Shown one piece after another: positions 53,857 through 63,469 of a stretch of 64,000 nt of DNA. The DNA lies in NCBI RefSeq assembly GCF_017921975.2, contig NZ_JAGEMO020000001.1:620001-684000 (forward strand), written 5' to 3'. Under the pieces are notes generated by a model, which was not told the origin of the DNA, ran no database searches, and was given only the letters and a program-made list of their open reading frames with translations. The position numbers and the translations under genes were made by a program. Each line of letters opens with the position of its first letter. Positions within the stretch are counted from its first letter, which is position 1. This stretch comes from Hymenobacter terricola. Its GTDB lineage: Bacteria; Bacteroidota; Bacteroidia; Cytophagales; Hymenobacteraceae.

Positions 53857-55317
53857 TTAGGTCTGGGTAAGTTGGGTGGCGAGCCGGACGCCTTCGACGA
53901 GTAAACGCAAGCTCATCAGTCCGCGCCAGAGGGTTTGCCAGCCAGGCGGTCCGTCGCCTTTGCGGCCCAGGTGGCCGCCCAAGCCCGCCAGGGCATAATA
54001 CACGTCACGTACGGTCTGCACCGGCCGTGGGCTGCGCAGGGTGAGCACCTGCAAAAAAGTCGCCTCCAGCCCCGCTGCCCTCGCCGGCAAGTCGGGTTGG
54101 AGGCGGCTTTTTTCGCGCATATCCACCAGCGCCAAGGCGACCACGCTGAGCAGCGCGACGGCGGCGAAGAGGCGCTCAGCGGTTTGCAGCTGTAGCTTTT
54201 CGGCCCCCAGGCCCGTTTTCAGCGCTTTGTGAAAATCTTCTGCCAGCCAGCGACTCGTGTACTGGCGGGCGCAACTCAGCGCCTGGGCGAAGTCCGTGAT
54301 GGGCTGGTCGCTGAGCAGCAGCCATTCCAGCCCCGGCGTGGCCGAATCAGCTTCAGCGGCTTCCCGGACCCGCACCGCGGCGCAGGGAATCGGGTCCCCT
54401 TTGCCCGTGGCAGCTCCCGGCCGCTGGGGGGCGCGCGGGGCTGGCGGGGGGCTGAAACTCACGTGCAGGCCCACTTCGCGCGCCGCCTGTCCCGGCCGGC
54501 CGCGCAAGGCCAGGGTAAACTGGCCCACGGACGGCTGGGCCCGCGCCAGGGCGAAGAGCCGCCCGGCAGGGGCTTTCTCAGGGCCGGCCGCCAGGGCCCG
54601 GTCCTGGGCGGCGCGCACCACAAAGCCCAGGCCCTGGGCCTGGCACTGCTGCAGGGGCTCGTAAATGTCGGCCCCGCGGTCGGCCACCACCACCCAGCGC
54701 GTGCCCGCCGGCGGGCGGCCCACTTGGCGCAGGCTCCGGGACCAGAGCGCCGACTCGCGGACCCGGCCCTGGCGCAGGCGCGCGCCGCCGTGGGGATGGT
54801 CTTTTTCGGCTTCCGGCACCGGCTGGCGGACGTGATACTGCTGGTCGAGCAGGCCCAGCAGCGGCAGGGCGGGCCGTTTGGCCGCCGGGTCGGGGTCCTG
54901 CGCCGGCCAGCCGGCGGCCACCAGCGAATGCAGCAGCACACCCTGGCTCGTGGCCTTGCCCGGCCCGACCGGCCCCAGGCCGGGGCGGCGCTCCTCCGTG
55001 TCGGGCCAACTCAACTCGGTCGTGTCTTCCACCAGCAGGCAGGTCCCGGGCTCCTGCAAGGCCTGGCGAACCACGGCCTGATGCGGCCCCTGGAGTGCCT
55101 CGGGCGTGGCCATTGCGCTGCCCAGCAAGCGGTACGCCGCTTTGCTGGCTCCGGCCTGTCCGGCGCTCAATTGCGGAATGCTGGCTCCCGGCTGCCGCGC
55201 CCAGCCGGCGGCCAGCGTCACGACCCGCCGGCTGCGGCGGGCATCGCCCAACACCGTGCCCCCAAAACGCGTCTGGGCCCACAACTGCGGGTCGCAGAAA
55301 TGCGTCGAAATACTCAT
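53857..55317 (-). CDS. IS4-family transposase
   Basis: 486 residues. The N-terminal Tn5/IS4-type DNA-binding and dimerisation region reads WAQTRFGGTVLGDARRSRRV then PQLSAGQAGASKAAYRLLG. Catalytic DDE residues: Asp98 (VEDTTEL), Asp213 (VVADRGADIY) and Glu360. The IS4 signature Y-(2)-R-(3)-E-(6)-K is present at Tyr353, Arg356, Glu360, Lys367 (YTSRWLAEDFHKALK). Full length with no frameshift, so potentially active. The ATG at 55317 is chosen because the longer frame from 55353 reads into the IS end. The stop codon lies in a perfect 10-bp hairpin at the left end (53845-53871). Confidence 0.9.
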   Translation of the reverse strand: MSISTHFCDPQLWAQTRFGGTVLGDARRSRRVVTLAAGWARQPGASIPQLSAGQAGASKAAYRLLGSAMATPEALQGPHQAVVRQALQEPGTCLLVEDTTELSWPDTEERRPGLGPVGPGKATSQGVLLHSLVAAGWPAQDPDPAAKRPALPLLGLLDQQYHVRQPVPEAEKDHPHGGARLRQGRVRESALWSRSLRQVGRPPAGTRWVVVADRGADIYEPLQQCQAQGLGFVVRAAQDRALAAGPEKAPAGRLFALARAQPSVGQFTLALRGRPGQAAREVGLHVSFSPPPAPRAPQRPGAATGKGDPIPCAAVRVREAAEADSATPGLEWLLLSDQPITDFAQALSCARQYTSRWLAEDFHKALKTGLGAEKLQLQTAERLFAAVALLSVVALALVDMREKSRLQPDLPARAAGLEATFLQVLTLRSPRPVQTVRDVYYALAGLGGHLGRKGDGPPGWQTLWRGLMSLRLLVEGVRLATQLTQT

Positions 55318-55353
55318 CCCGCAAGCTACTACGCCCCTCCGCAAGACCCCCAC

Positions 55354-55384
55354 AAAAAAACGCCGACCTCTCGGCCGGCGCTTT
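55354..55384. terminator. Hairpin at the IS right end
   Basis: A stem of CGCCG/CGGCG (with an inner CGG/CCG) and A7/T4 flanks at 55354-55384, inside the IS just upstream of the transposase gene. It may shield the transposase from read-through. Confidence 0.6.
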
Positions 55385-55449
55385 TCGAAGATGTGGGTAA
55401 GGACAAGGCCTGAGCGGCGGGGGCTTTACCAAGTTGAGGAAGCGAAGAA

Positions 55450-55851
55450 TTATTCTTTCGTGAAATCCAGCGTGTCAATCAGCGGCGCGCCGCGCGAGGG
55501 TTTCAGTTTCACAAACACCCGGTAGGTGCCGCCGCGGCCCGTGTAGCGGCCAATGGCGTACTGGATGTGCTCCTGGCTTTCGCCCTGGTGAATGAATTCA
55601 AAGCTGCTGGGGGCATTTTTAGAGAAAAAGTCTTTGATGACAATCTCCGCCTGAGTCGAGTTGTAGCCTTGCTTTTCGCCGTCAAAGCCGACCTCGACGG
55701 TAGCCGCGAAATACTGCGACAGCTCACGGGAAGAGCCGTTGCGCAGAGCCGAACGTACGGCCCCAAGGTTATCGGCTTGCGCGTGCGCCGCGCTGAGGCC
55801 AAACAGGAATAGCCATCCTAAAAATAGCGTCCTAACAAAATAACGTTTCAT
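55450..55851 (-). CDS. DUF4783-like secreted protein
   Basis: 133 residues with a signal peptide (TLFLGWLFLFGLSAAHAQA). The mature part has the NTF2-like pattern of DUF4783: LGAVRSALRNGSSRELSQYF, then AEIVIKDFFSKNAPSSFEFI and YAIGRYTGRGGTYRVFVKL. Function unknown; NTF2-like folds often bind small molecules. The ATG at 55851 is chosen for the signal peptide. Its terminator appears to have been split by the IS inserted 36-37 nt past the stop codon. Divergent from gpmI. Confidence 0.8.
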   Translation of the reverse strand: MKRYFVRTLFLGWLFLFGLSAAHAQADNLGAVRSALRNGSSRELSQYFAATVEVGFDGEKQGYNSTQAEIVIKDFFSKNAPSSFEFIHQGESQEHIQYAIGRYTGRGGTYRVFVKLKPSRGAPLIDTLDFTKE

Positions 55852-56010
55852 TATTGGGGTAGTAAATGCGTCATACGCGGTGAATTTCAAGCGAAAATGG
55901 TGCCAGGAACTAAAAGGGGCGACGGGCTTGCCAGTAAACTTAACGAAAAGAAGCGCAAACGAAAGTGACCGCGAAGGTAGATATTTCTAACCCATGGCGC
56001 GGGGCTGCCG

Positions 56011-56018
56011 TATCTTTG
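56011..56018 (+). promoter_or_regulatory. -7 element TATCTTTG for gpmI
   Basis: An exact TAnnTTTG match; the gpmI ATG begins 4 nt later, so the mRNA should be leaderless or have a very short leader. Confidence 0.65.
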
Positions 56019-56022
56019 TGCT

Positions 56023-57567
56023 ATGAATAAACAGGTTTTGTTGGTGATTCTGGATGGGTGGGGCATTGCCCAGAATACGGCAGTGTCGGCGGTAGATACG
56101 GCTAGTACGCCGTTTTTTCACGAGCTGTTGCAGCGGTATCCACACAGCACGCTGCAGGCCTCGGGCGAGGCCGTGGGGCTGCCCGAGGGCCAGATGGGCA
56201 ATTCGGAAGTCGGCCACATGAACATTGGGGCGGGCCGCGTGGTCGACCAGGAGCTGGTGCGCATCGGCAAGTCCATCCGCGAGCGCAAGCTGGGCCAGAT
56301 GCCGGCCCTGGTGAAAGCGTTCGAGTACGCCATTGCCAACGATAAGCCGCTGCATCTCATTGGCTTGCTTTCCGACGGTGGCGTGCACTCGCACATTGAC
56401 CACGTGAAGGCCCTGTGCACCATTGCCCACGAAGCGGGCGTGCGGCGCGTGTTTGTGCATGCCTTTACGGATGGCCGCGACACCGACCCCAAGAGCGGGG
56501 TGCGCTACGTGAACGAGCTGGAAGAATCCATGGTGCGCAGCGGGGCTAAAATTGCCTCGGTGGTGGGCCGCTACTACGCCATGGACCGCGACCGCCGCTG
56601 GGAGCGGGTGAAAGTGGCCTACGACCTGCTGGTGCACGGTATCGGTACCCCTTCGCAGAACTTGATTCAAACCATTCAGGAGCAATACAAGGAAGGTGTT
56701 ACGGATGAGTTTTTGAAACCAATCGTGAAAACGGGGGCCGACGGCCAGCCGCTGGCCACCATCCAGGACGGCGACGTGGTGCTGTCCTTCAACTTCCGCA
56801 CCGACCGGGGCCGCGAAATCACGGAAGTGCTGACGCAGCAAGACATGCACGCCTTCCAGATGCAGCGCCTGAACCTGCATTACCTGACCCTGACCAACTA
56901 CGACGACACCTTCGTGGGCGTGACGCCCATTTTTGAGAAGGATAATCTGAATAATACGCTGGGTGAAGTGCTGGCCGCGCACGGCAAAACCCAGATTCGT
57001 ATTGCCGAAACGGAGAAATACCCGCACGTCACGTTCTTCTTTTCGGGTGGCCGCGAAAACGAGTTCGAGGGCGAGAAGCGCATCATGCGGGCCTCGCCCA
57101 AAGTGGCGACGTACGACCTGCAGCCCGAGATGAGCGCCGCTGAATTGCGCGATGCGCTGATACCGGAGCTCCAGGCCAAATCGGCTGATTTTGTGGTGCT
57201 GAACTTCGCCAACCCCGATATGGTGGGCCACACCGGCGTATTCGAAGCCGTGGTACGGGCCGTGGAAACGACCGATGCCTGCGCCCGCGCCGTGGTGGAA
57301 GCCGCTCTGGCTGCCGGCTACGCCAGCATCATCATCGCCGACCACGGCAATGCCGAGTTCATGCGCAATGCCGACGGCTCGCCCAATACTGCGCACACCA
57401 CCAACCTGGTACCGTGTATTTTAGTCGACAATGACTACACCGGCACGCTGGCCGATGGCAAGCTGGGCGATTTGGCCCCCACCATTCTGGAGTTGATGGG
57501 CGTGCCCAAACCCGCGGAAATGACGGGGGTGAGCATTCTGCGGCCCCATGCAGCCCCGAATGCGTAA
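56023..57567 (+). CDS. gpmI: 2,3-bisphosphoglycerate-independent phosphoglycerate mutase
   Basis: 514 residues. Interconverts 3- and 2-phosphoglycerate in glycolysis with two Mn ions. N-terminal metal site VILDGWGIAQN, the nucleophilic serine in GQMGNSEVGHMNIGAG, DGRDTDPKSG, NFRTDRGREITEVL, and the second metal site NPDMVGHTG and IIADHGNAE. Length is standard. It starts 4 nt after a perfect -7 element. The last 20 nt overlap the start of a lipoprotein gene, so the two are translationally linked. Confidence 0.96.
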   Translation: MNKQVLLVILDGWGIAQNTAVSAVDTASTPFFHELLQRYPHSTLQASGEAVGLPEGQMGNSEVGHMNIGAGRVVDQELVRIGKSIRERKLGQMPALVKAFEYAIANDKPLHLIGLLSDGGVHSHIDHVKALCTIAHEAGVRRVFVHAFTDGRDTDPKSGVRYVNELEESMVRSGAKIASVVGRYYAMDRDRRWERVKVAYDLLVHGIGTPSQNLIQTIQEQYKEGVTDEFLKPIVKTGADGQPLATIQDGDVVLSFNFRTDRGREITEVLTQQDMHAFQMQRLNLHYLTLTNYDDTFVGVTPIFEKDNLNNTLGEVLAAHGKTQIRIAETEKYPHVTFFFSGGRENEFEGEKRIMRASPKVATYDLQPEMSAAELRDALIPELQAKSADFVVLNFANPDMVGHTGVFEAVVRAVETTDACARAVVEAALAAGYASIIIADHGNAEFMRNADGSPNTAHTTNLVPCILVDNDYTGTLADGKLGDLAPTILELMGVPKPAEMTGVSILRPHAAPNA

Positions 57568-58153
57568 GCTGAGAGCCGTGGCAATGGTGCGGGCTTCGGG
57601 CTGGCTGGCTGGGCTGGTGCTGCTGGCCGGCTGCGGCGATGCCGGCCCGGCGGCGCCCGTTGCCCGCCGGCCGCTCTACTTCGATGTGAAGGGGCTGCTG
57701 ACGCAGCAGGTGGCGCAGCTGGCCCAACGCCATGCTGCCGTGACCAAGCATGTAAGCCTGCGCGGCAATGCGACCGAAACCGTGCGCGTGCCCACCGTGA
57801 AATGGGCCGATGAGCTCCAGATTTTCTTTCAGGCCGATATCAACAAAGCCGCCTTGCGCGGGGCGTATGCGGTGGATTCGGCCACACTACCGGGTGGCTT
57901 GCTGCGCCGCACCTACACCCGCCGGCCCGGCCAGCCCAATGCGCCGGTGGCCAGCCTGGTGGTGGTGCAGCGAGGCAACGAGGCCCAGGAGGTAGCCGCA
58001 ACTATTATCCAGAATAACCCGCTGTTCTCAGCTCAAAAGCAACTGCGGTTCCAACTGCAGAACGGGCAGCTGCGGCACTACGAAGTGGTGGGCACGCAGA
58101 AGCTGGTGCTGTTTGATACGCTGCGCTACGCGGCAGCCGGGCAGGTCGAGTAA
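57548..58153 (+). CDS. Hypothetical lipoprotein overlapping gpmI
   Basis: 201 residues. A lipobox (LVLLAGCGD) follows a short positive N-terminus. The mature region is a probable beta-rich periplasmic domain (YFDVKGLLTQQVAQLAQRHA, KWADELQIFFQADINKAAL, GQLRHYEVVGTQKLVLFDTL). No named family recognised. The start overlaps the gpmI coding end by 20 nt (ATG 57548; ATG 57560 is an alternative), which implies co-expression. Convergent with the beta-helix lipoprotein gene. Confidence 0.75.
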   Translation: MQPRMRKLRAVAMVRASGWLAGLVLLAGCGDAGPAAPVARRPLYFDVKGLLTQQVAQLAQRHAAVTKHVSLRGNATETVRVPTVKWADELQIFFQADINKAALRGAYAVDSATLPGGLLRRTYTRRPGQPNAPVASLVVVQRGNEAQEVAATIIQNNPLFSAQKQLRFQLQNGQLRHYEVVGTQKLVLFDTLRYAAAGQVE

Positions 58154-58171
58154 GCAACTCGTCGCTGGCGG

Positions 58172-59731
58172 TTACTCGTAGGCCCCGAGACTGGTCTGGT
58201 TCAGGTTCAGGTTGCTGCGCCGTACGTTGAGCAGGTCATTGGACGGCGTGGATGGAGGCGTGAGGGGAGCGCGCCGCTTGGCCGGCGAACTATCCTGCAG
58301 GCGGTAATCGGGCTTGCCGATGGTGAGGGAAGTGCGCACGAACAGCGGGTCAGCTACATTGATGAGGTTGTTGTAGGCAGTGTTGGCCAGGCCGGGCTTG
58401 CCGGTGGTGCTGGTGGTGGCCTGGTACTCCTTGGTGCGCAACAGCGTATTCAGGACGTTGACCGTGTAATTAGCAGCGCCGTTGTTTTCGAGGAATAGCT
58501 CGTCTTCAAACGAGCCCCAGACGATGGAATTGAGCAGGTTCAGGGTCAGCGGCAAAGGAGTGCCGTCGGTCACTTTCTTGTTGGTAAAGGTGAGGGAAGA
58601 CGTTTCGCGGTGGAAGGACGGCGTGTAGTTGGCGAAGGTGCAGAAGTTGAAATTATAGATGCCGCCGCCGGCTCCCAGCACGGCGTATTCGCCGCAGTTG
58701 GTGAAGAGGCAGTTGGTGGCCGTCACGTCGCCGGAGTAGCTTATAATGCCGCCCCCGGTACTGGCCGTGGCATTGGCGAAGGAGAGGTTGGAGCCGGAAA
58801 TGTTGCGGATGACCGTGTTATCCACCGTCAGTTTGGGATGCGCGGTAGCGTTCGGATTATACAGGAAAGCCCCAAACGTGGCGTTCTTGATTTCGGCGTA
58901 GCGAATGCTGTTGTTCTGGGTGCTGCCCGTGAAAACGATGCCGCCCCACTGGCCGGGAACGTCGGCGTAAAAGGGTTCCAGCCGGTCGCCCTGAAAGCGC
59001 ACGATGTTCGGGTTGGTGGCCTTCACGGTATCGGTAGTGCCAGTGCCGGGCACGAAATCATCATTCACTCGCAGCGTGCCATCAACTTGAATTAAGCCCC
59101 CGGCGTGTGAGTAAATGCGGGCTCCCTTGGGAATGCGCAGCGTAGCGCCAGCTGCCACATACACACCCACGCTAACGGGAGCAGCGCCCGGCTGGGCGAT
59201 GTACGGGCTGTTTATGATGACGTGGGGCTTATCGGTAGCCCAAGTCTTATCCGTGCGAATAATATCGGCCCGGTGGAAATAGGCATTCTGGCCATAGGCC
59301 ACCAGCTTCACGTTCTGGTCGTTGCCGTTGGTGCGGAAATGCACTTCATCGGTCACCAGAAACTTTTTGGCTACGGTGGCCTGGCCGTTGTCGCCGAGCA
59401 CGGCGCGCACCAGCACCAGCAGGCTGTCCTTGCCCCGCACGGTAACGCCGCTGGCGGAGGGGCCGGCATCGCCATTGATAAGCAGAGAATAAGGGGTGCC
59501 CGCCGTGCCCGTCAGGCTCACGTCGGTTTTCACGGCGCCGCTGTTGCGGTTGTACACCCATAGCCGCTTTGTCACCGTGCGGATGGTGGTAAATACCGTA
59601 TCGAACAGCACGGTATCGGCCCCCATTTCCAGGCTGCCGGCGGTTTGCACCAGGTCTTCCTTCGGCTCGCAGCCGGGCAGCAAGGTGAGCAGGCAACTCA
59701 GAACGAGGAACAGCGGGAAGAGGTAGCGCAT
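58172..59731 (-). CDS. Beta-helix lipoprotein
   Basis: 519 residues. Lipobox LLTLLPGC; then an immunoglobulin-like N-terminal region (RTVTKRLWVYNRNSGAVKTD) and a right-handed parallel beta-helix from about 180 onward (GGLIQVDGTLRVND, NNSIRYAEIKNATFGAFLYN, GGGIISYSGDVTATNCLFTN). Likely an outer-membrane-attached surface or periplasmic polysaccharide-related protein; no catalytic residues identified. The ATG at 59731 supplies the signal peptide; the longer frame from 59800 does not. Confidence 0.8.
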   Translation of the reverse strand: MRYLFPLFLVLSCLLTLLPGCEPKEDLVQTAGSLEMGADTVLFDTVFTTIRTVTKRLWVYNRNSGAVKTDVSLTGTAGTPYSLLINGDAGPSASGVTVRGKDSLLVLVRAVLGDNGQATVAKKFLVTDEVHFRTNGNDQNVKLVAYGQNAYFHRADIIRTDKTWATDKPHVIINSPYIAQPGAAPVSVGVYVAAGATLRIPKGARIYSHAGGLIQVDGTLRVNDDFVPGTGTTDTVKATNPNIVRFQGDRLEPFYADVPGQWGGIVFTGSTQNNSIRYAEIKNATFGAFLYNPNATAHPKLTVDNTVIRNISGSNLSFANATASTGGGIISYSGDVTATNCLFTNCGEYAVLGAGGGIYNFNFCTFANYTPSFHRETSSLTFTNKKVTDGTPLPLTLNLLNSIVWGSFEDELFLENNGAANYTVNVLNTLLRTKEYQATTSTTGKPGLANTAYNNLINVADPLFVRTSLTIGKPDYRLQDSSPAKRRAPLTPPSTPSNDLLNVRRSNLNLNQTSLGAYE

Positions 59732-59836
59732 AGAGGGAAGCGCAGGCGATGAGATGCGCCTCGGGGAAACGGTGAAGCTAACGGAAGTATTGCAGCGCAA
59801 ACCACGGCGCGAGCACCGGCCCGCGCCGCGACGGGC

Positions 59837-60910
59837 TTATTTGGTTACGCCTTCCTGCAGGCGCTCAGCGCTTTCGGCGATGCGGAGCTGCTCCACAAAG
59901 TCGTCCACGTTGCCTTCCATCACGCTGGCCAGGTTGTAGACCGTGTAGCCGATGCGGTGGTCCGTGACGCGACCCTGCGGGTAGTTGTAGGTGCGGATTT
60001 TGTCCGAGCGGTCGCCGCCGCCAATCATGCTTTTGCGCACGAGGCCGTCGGCTTCGTTCTTCTTGGCCAGCTCCATTTCGTACACGCGGGAGCGCAGCAC
60101 GGTGAGGGCCTTGTCGAAGTTTTTGAGCTGCGATTTCTGGTCCTGGCACTGGGCCACGAGGCCGGAGGGCAAGTGGGTGAGGCGCACGGCCGAGTACGTC
60201 GTGTTCACGGACTGGCCGCCGGGGCCGCTGGAGCAGAAATAGTCCTTGCGGATGTCGCCCATGTTCAGCTCGATGTCGAACTCCTCCACTTCCGGAATCA
60301 CCACGATGGAGGCCACGCTGGTGTGGATGCGGCCCTGGGTTTCGGTGGCCGGCACGCGCTGCACGCGGTGCACGCCCGATTCAAACTTGAGCTTGCCGTA
60401 CACGTCCTCCCCGCGCACGGCCACGATGATTTCCTTGTAGCCGCCGGCGGTGCCTTCCATGGCATCAATAAGCTCCATTTTCCAGTTCTGCTTTTCGGCG
60501 AAGCGCATGTACATGCGCTGCAGGTCGCCGGCAAAAATGGCGGCTTCGTCGCCGCCCGCACCGGCCCGGATTTCCATGATGACGTCTTTCGAGTCGTTCG
60601 GGTCCTTGGGCAGCAGCAGGTCCTTGATGGACTCTTCCAGGCGCTCCTGTTCGGGCTGGAGCTCGTCGAGCTCGTCCTTGGCCATCTGGCGGAAGTCCTC
60701 GTCTTTCTCGGTAGAAATTACCGCACGCGCATTTTCGATATTGCTGAGCACCTGCTGGTAAGCGCGGTATTCTTTCACAATCTTGCCCAGTTCCTTGTAT
60801 TCTTTATTGAGCGCTTTGTAACGCTTGAGGTCCGACATGACGTCGGGCTGCATCAGCTCTTCGTTGACGTTGTCGTAGCGCTGGCTGATGGCTTCTAGTT
60901 TATCGAGCAT
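59837..60910 (-). CDS. prfA: Peptide chain release factor 1
   Basis: 357 residues. Recognises UAA and UAG stop codons: the PxT-type tripeptide is PAT ([15 protein letters not shown]). The catalytic GGQ loop is [17 protein letters not shown], whose Gln is the methylation site. The [13 protein letters not shown] segment is the family tail helix. Full length and intact. A perfect minus-strand TACCTTTG element (60940-60947) lies 29 nt before its ATG. Divergent from thrA. Confidence 0.96.
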   Translation of the reverse strand: MLDKLEAISQRYDNVNEELMQPDVMSDLKRYKALNKEYKELGKIVKEYRAYQQVLSNIENARAVISTEKDEDFRQMAKDELDELQPEQERLEESIKDLLLPKDPNDSKDVIMEIRAGAGGDEAAIFAGDLQRMYMRFAEKQNWKMELIDAMEGTAGGYKEIIVAVRGEDVYGKLKFESGVHRVQRVPATETQGRIHTSVASIVVIPEVEEFDIELNMGDIRKDYFCSSGPGGQSVNTTYSAVRLTHLPSGLVAQCQDQKSQLKNFDKALTVLRSRVYEMELAKKNEADGLVRKSMIGGGDRSDKIRTYNYPQGRVTDHRIGYTVYNLASVMEGNVDDFVEQLRIAESAERLQEGVTK

Positions 60911-60939
60911 CGGGTGTTCAGGAATTAGTCAGTAGTTTG

Positions 60940-60947
60940 CAAAGGTA
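60940..60947 (-). promoter_or_regulatory. -7 element TACCTTTG for prfA
   Basis: An exact TAnnTTTG match on the minus strand, 29 nt upstream of the prfA ATG. Confidence 0.6.
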
Positions 60948-61024
60948 CTGAATCTAAACACCGCTATGTAGGCCGGACGTTCATTCAGAATCATTACCCA
61001 ACATCCGCCGAGCGGCCTGAGTTT

Positions 61025-63469
61025 ATGCAAGTGTTAAAATTCGGAGGCACGTCCGTGGCTTCCGCCGAGAATATCCGGAAATCCCTGGCCATTGTGGCCA
61101 CTGCCGCTGCGCAAAGTCCGGTTGTCATGGTAGTCTCAGCCTTGGGCGGCACTACCGACGTGCTGATTGGGGCCGGCCGCACTGCCGCGGCCGCCGATGC
61201 CACCTACCGCATCACCCTGCAGCAACTGGAGCTGCGCCACGTCACGGCCGCCGAGGAGCTGCTGACGGGCGCGGTGCCGGACACGGAAATTGAAGCCATC
61301 AACGCGCAATTTGCGGAGCTGAAACACTTGTGCGACGGGATTTTTGCCTTGGGCGAATTGTCAAATCGTACCCTCGATAAGCTCATGAGCTACGGCGAGC
61401 TGCTGTCGTCGCGCCTGATTGCGGCGGCGGCTCAGGCCCAAGGCCTGAATGCTGCGTGGGCCGATGCCCGGCTGCTTATTCGCACCAATTCGCGTTTTGG
61501 CATGGCCGAAGTAGACATGGCCACCACTGAGCAACAGGTGACTGATTTCAAGACGGAAAACGACGCCAACATCTGGGTCGTGCCGGGCTTCATCGCCGCC
61601 GATATTCACGGCACGACCACCACGCTGGGCCGCGGCGGCTCCGACTACACGGCCGCCATCCTGGCCGCCGCCCTCGGCGCCGAGGTGCTGGAAATCTGGA
61701 CCGACGTGAGCGGCATGATGACCGCCGACCCGCGCCTGGTGCGCAGTGCCCGGCCCATTGCACGCATTTCGTACCAGGAGGCCATGGAGCTGTCGCACTT
61801 TGGCGCGAAGGTGCTCTACCCGCCCACCATTCAACCGGTGATGCGGCGCGGCATCCCGCTCTGGATTAAAAACACCTTCGCTCCCGCCGACCACGGCACG
61901 CTGGTGGAGGTGAGTCCGCCGCGCACCGCTGCTGTGGTGCAGGGCATTTCCAGCATCGGCAACCTGGCCCTGCTGAACCTGGAAGGCAGTGGCATGGTGG
62001 GCGTGCCGGGCTTCTCGAAGCGGCTGTTCGCGGCCCTGTCGCGGGAGCGCATCAACGTGATTCTCATCACCCAAAGCTCGTCGGAACACTCCATTTGCGT
62101 GGGCGTGAACGAGCAGGACACCGCTCCGGCGCAGGCCGTAGTGGACGAAGAATTCGCGCACGAAATCGCGGCCGGCCGCATCGAGCCATTGCGGCCCGAG
62201 CGCGGGCTGGCCATTGTGGCGCTGGTGGGCGAAAACATGAAGGACCACCCCGGCATCAGCGGCAAGCTCTTTGGCGCGCTGGGGCAGAACGGGGTGAACA
62301 TCCGGGCCATCGCGCAGGGCGCTTCGGAGAAGAACATTTCGACGGTTATTCGGGCCGCCGATGTGCGCAAGGCCATCAACGTGCTGCACGAGGCCTTTTT
62401 TGAAGCCACCGTGAAGCAGGTGAACCTGTTCATTCTGGGGCCGGGCAACGTGGGCAGCAAGCTGCTGGGACAGCTGGCGCAGCAGCAGGCACATTTGCTG
62501 GAAAAGCTGGGCCTGCAGGTGCGCGTGGTGGCCATCGCCAACAGCCGCCACTGCCTGGTGAACGAGGACGGCCTCGACCTGACCGTGTGGCCCGAAGCGC
62601 TGGCCGAAGCGCCCGCCCAGACGCTGGACGAATTCACCCAGCTCATCATCGGCCGCAACCTGCGCAATTCCATCTTCGTGGACGTGACGGCCAACCCCGC
62701 CGCCGCCGGTATCTACGCCGGGTTGCTGGAAAAAAGCGTGGCCATCGTGGCCTGTAATAAGGTAGCCGCTTCCTCGGAATACGCGCACTACGCCCGCCTG
62801 AAAAGCCTGTCGAAGGAGTTTAACACCAGCTACTTATTCGAAACCAACGTGGGTGCGGCCCTGCCCATCATCGGCACGCTGAACGACCTCACGCGCAGCG
62901 GCGACGTGGTACGGCGCATGGAAGCGGTGCTGTCCGGCACGCTCAACTTCGTGTTCAACAACTACGACGGCACCCGGCCCTTCGCCGAGGTGGTGCGCCA
63001 GGCCCAGACCGAAGGCTACACCGAGCCCGACCCGCGCCTCGACCTGAGCGGCAGCGACGTGGCCCGCAAAATCCTCATCCTGGCCCGCGAAGCCGGCCAG
63101 GTAATGGAAATGAGCGACATCGAAATCGACACCTTCCTGCCGCCCGCCTGCCTGGAGGGCGACGTGGAAGCCTTTTATACCCAAATGGCGGCGCACGAAA
63201 CCCATTTCCGCCGTCTCTACGCCGCGGCGGCAAGTGCTGGCAAGCGCCTGAAATTCGTGGCCCGCTACGCCGATGGCCACGCCGCCGTGGGCCTGCAAAC
63301 CGTAGCACCCGGCCACGACCTCTACGACCTGCGCGGCAAGGACAACGTGGTGCTTTTCTACACCGACCGCTACGTGGACCAGCCGCTGGTGGTGAAGGGC
63401 GCCGGCGCCGGTGCGGAGGTTACCGCCTCGGGTGTGTTTGCCGATATCATTCGGGCCGCCAGACTTTAA
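61025..63469 (+). CDS. thrA: Bifunctional aspartate kinase / homoserine dehydrogenase I
   Basis: 814 residues. The N-terminal aspartokinase (KFGGTSVASAENIRKS, GRGGSDYTAAILAAAL) and two ACT regulatory domains (about 310-455, NLALLNLEGSGMVGVPGFSK) are followed by homoserine dehydrogenase (LGPGNVGSKLLGQLAQQQA ... VACNKVAASSEYA, NVGAALPIIGTLNDLTRSGD). It provides the first and third steps from aspartate to threonine, probably feedback-inhibited through the ACT domains. The length and domain order match E. coli ThrA. It is followed 82 nt later by thrB with a long inverted repeat in between. Confidence 0.96.
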   Translation: MQVLKFGGTSVASAENIRKSLAIVATAAAQSPVVMVVSALGGTTDVLIGAGRTAAAADATYRITLQQLELRHVTAAEELLTGAVPDTEIEAINAQFAELKHLCDGIFALGELSNRTLDKLMSYGELLSSRLIAAAAQAQGLNAAWADARLLIRTNSRFGMAEVDMATTEQQVTDFKTENDANIWVVPGFIAADIHGTTTTLGRGGSDYTAAILAAALGAEVLEIWTDVSGMMTADPRLVRSARPIARISYQEAMELSHFGAKVLYPPTIQPVMRRGIPLWIKNTFAPADHGTLVEVSPPRTAAVVQGISSIGNLALLNLEGSGMVGVPGFSKRLFAALSRERINVILITQSSSEHSICVGVNEQDTAPAQAVVDEEFAHEIAAGRIEPLRPERGLAIVALVGENMKDHPGISGKLFGALGQNGVNIRAIAQGASEKNISTVIRAADVRKAINVLHEAFFEATVKQVNLFILGPGNVGSKLLGQLAQQQAHLLEKLGLQVRVVAIANSRHCLVNEDGLDLTVWPEALAEAPAQTLDEFTQLIIGRNLRNSIFVDVTANPAAAGIYAGLLEKSVAIVACNKVAASSEYAHYARLKSLSKEFNTSYLFETNVGAALPIIGTLNDLTRSGDVVRRMEAVLSGTLNFVFNNYDGTRPFAEVVRQAQTEGYTEPDPRLDLSGSDVARKILILAREAGQVMEMSDIEIDTFLPPACLEGDVEAFYTQMAAHETHFRRLYAAAASAGKRLKFVARYADGHAAVGLQTVAPGHDLYDLRGKDNVVLFYTDRYVDQPLVVKGAGAGAEVTASGVFADIIRAARL

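Larger units (their letters stand above)
53833..55413. mobile_element. IS4-family insertion sequence
   Basis: About 1.58 kb bounded by inverted repeats: left TCAGGCCTTGTCCTTACCC from 53833, right GGGTAAGGACAAGGCCTGA ending at 55413. The 21-22-bp ends pair with one or two mismatches. One transposase gene fills it. No target-site duplication is evident in the bases next to either end. Both flanks carry halves of a terminator stem (AAAGCCCC at 53818-53825 and GGGGCTTT at 55420-55427). Confidence 0.85.
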
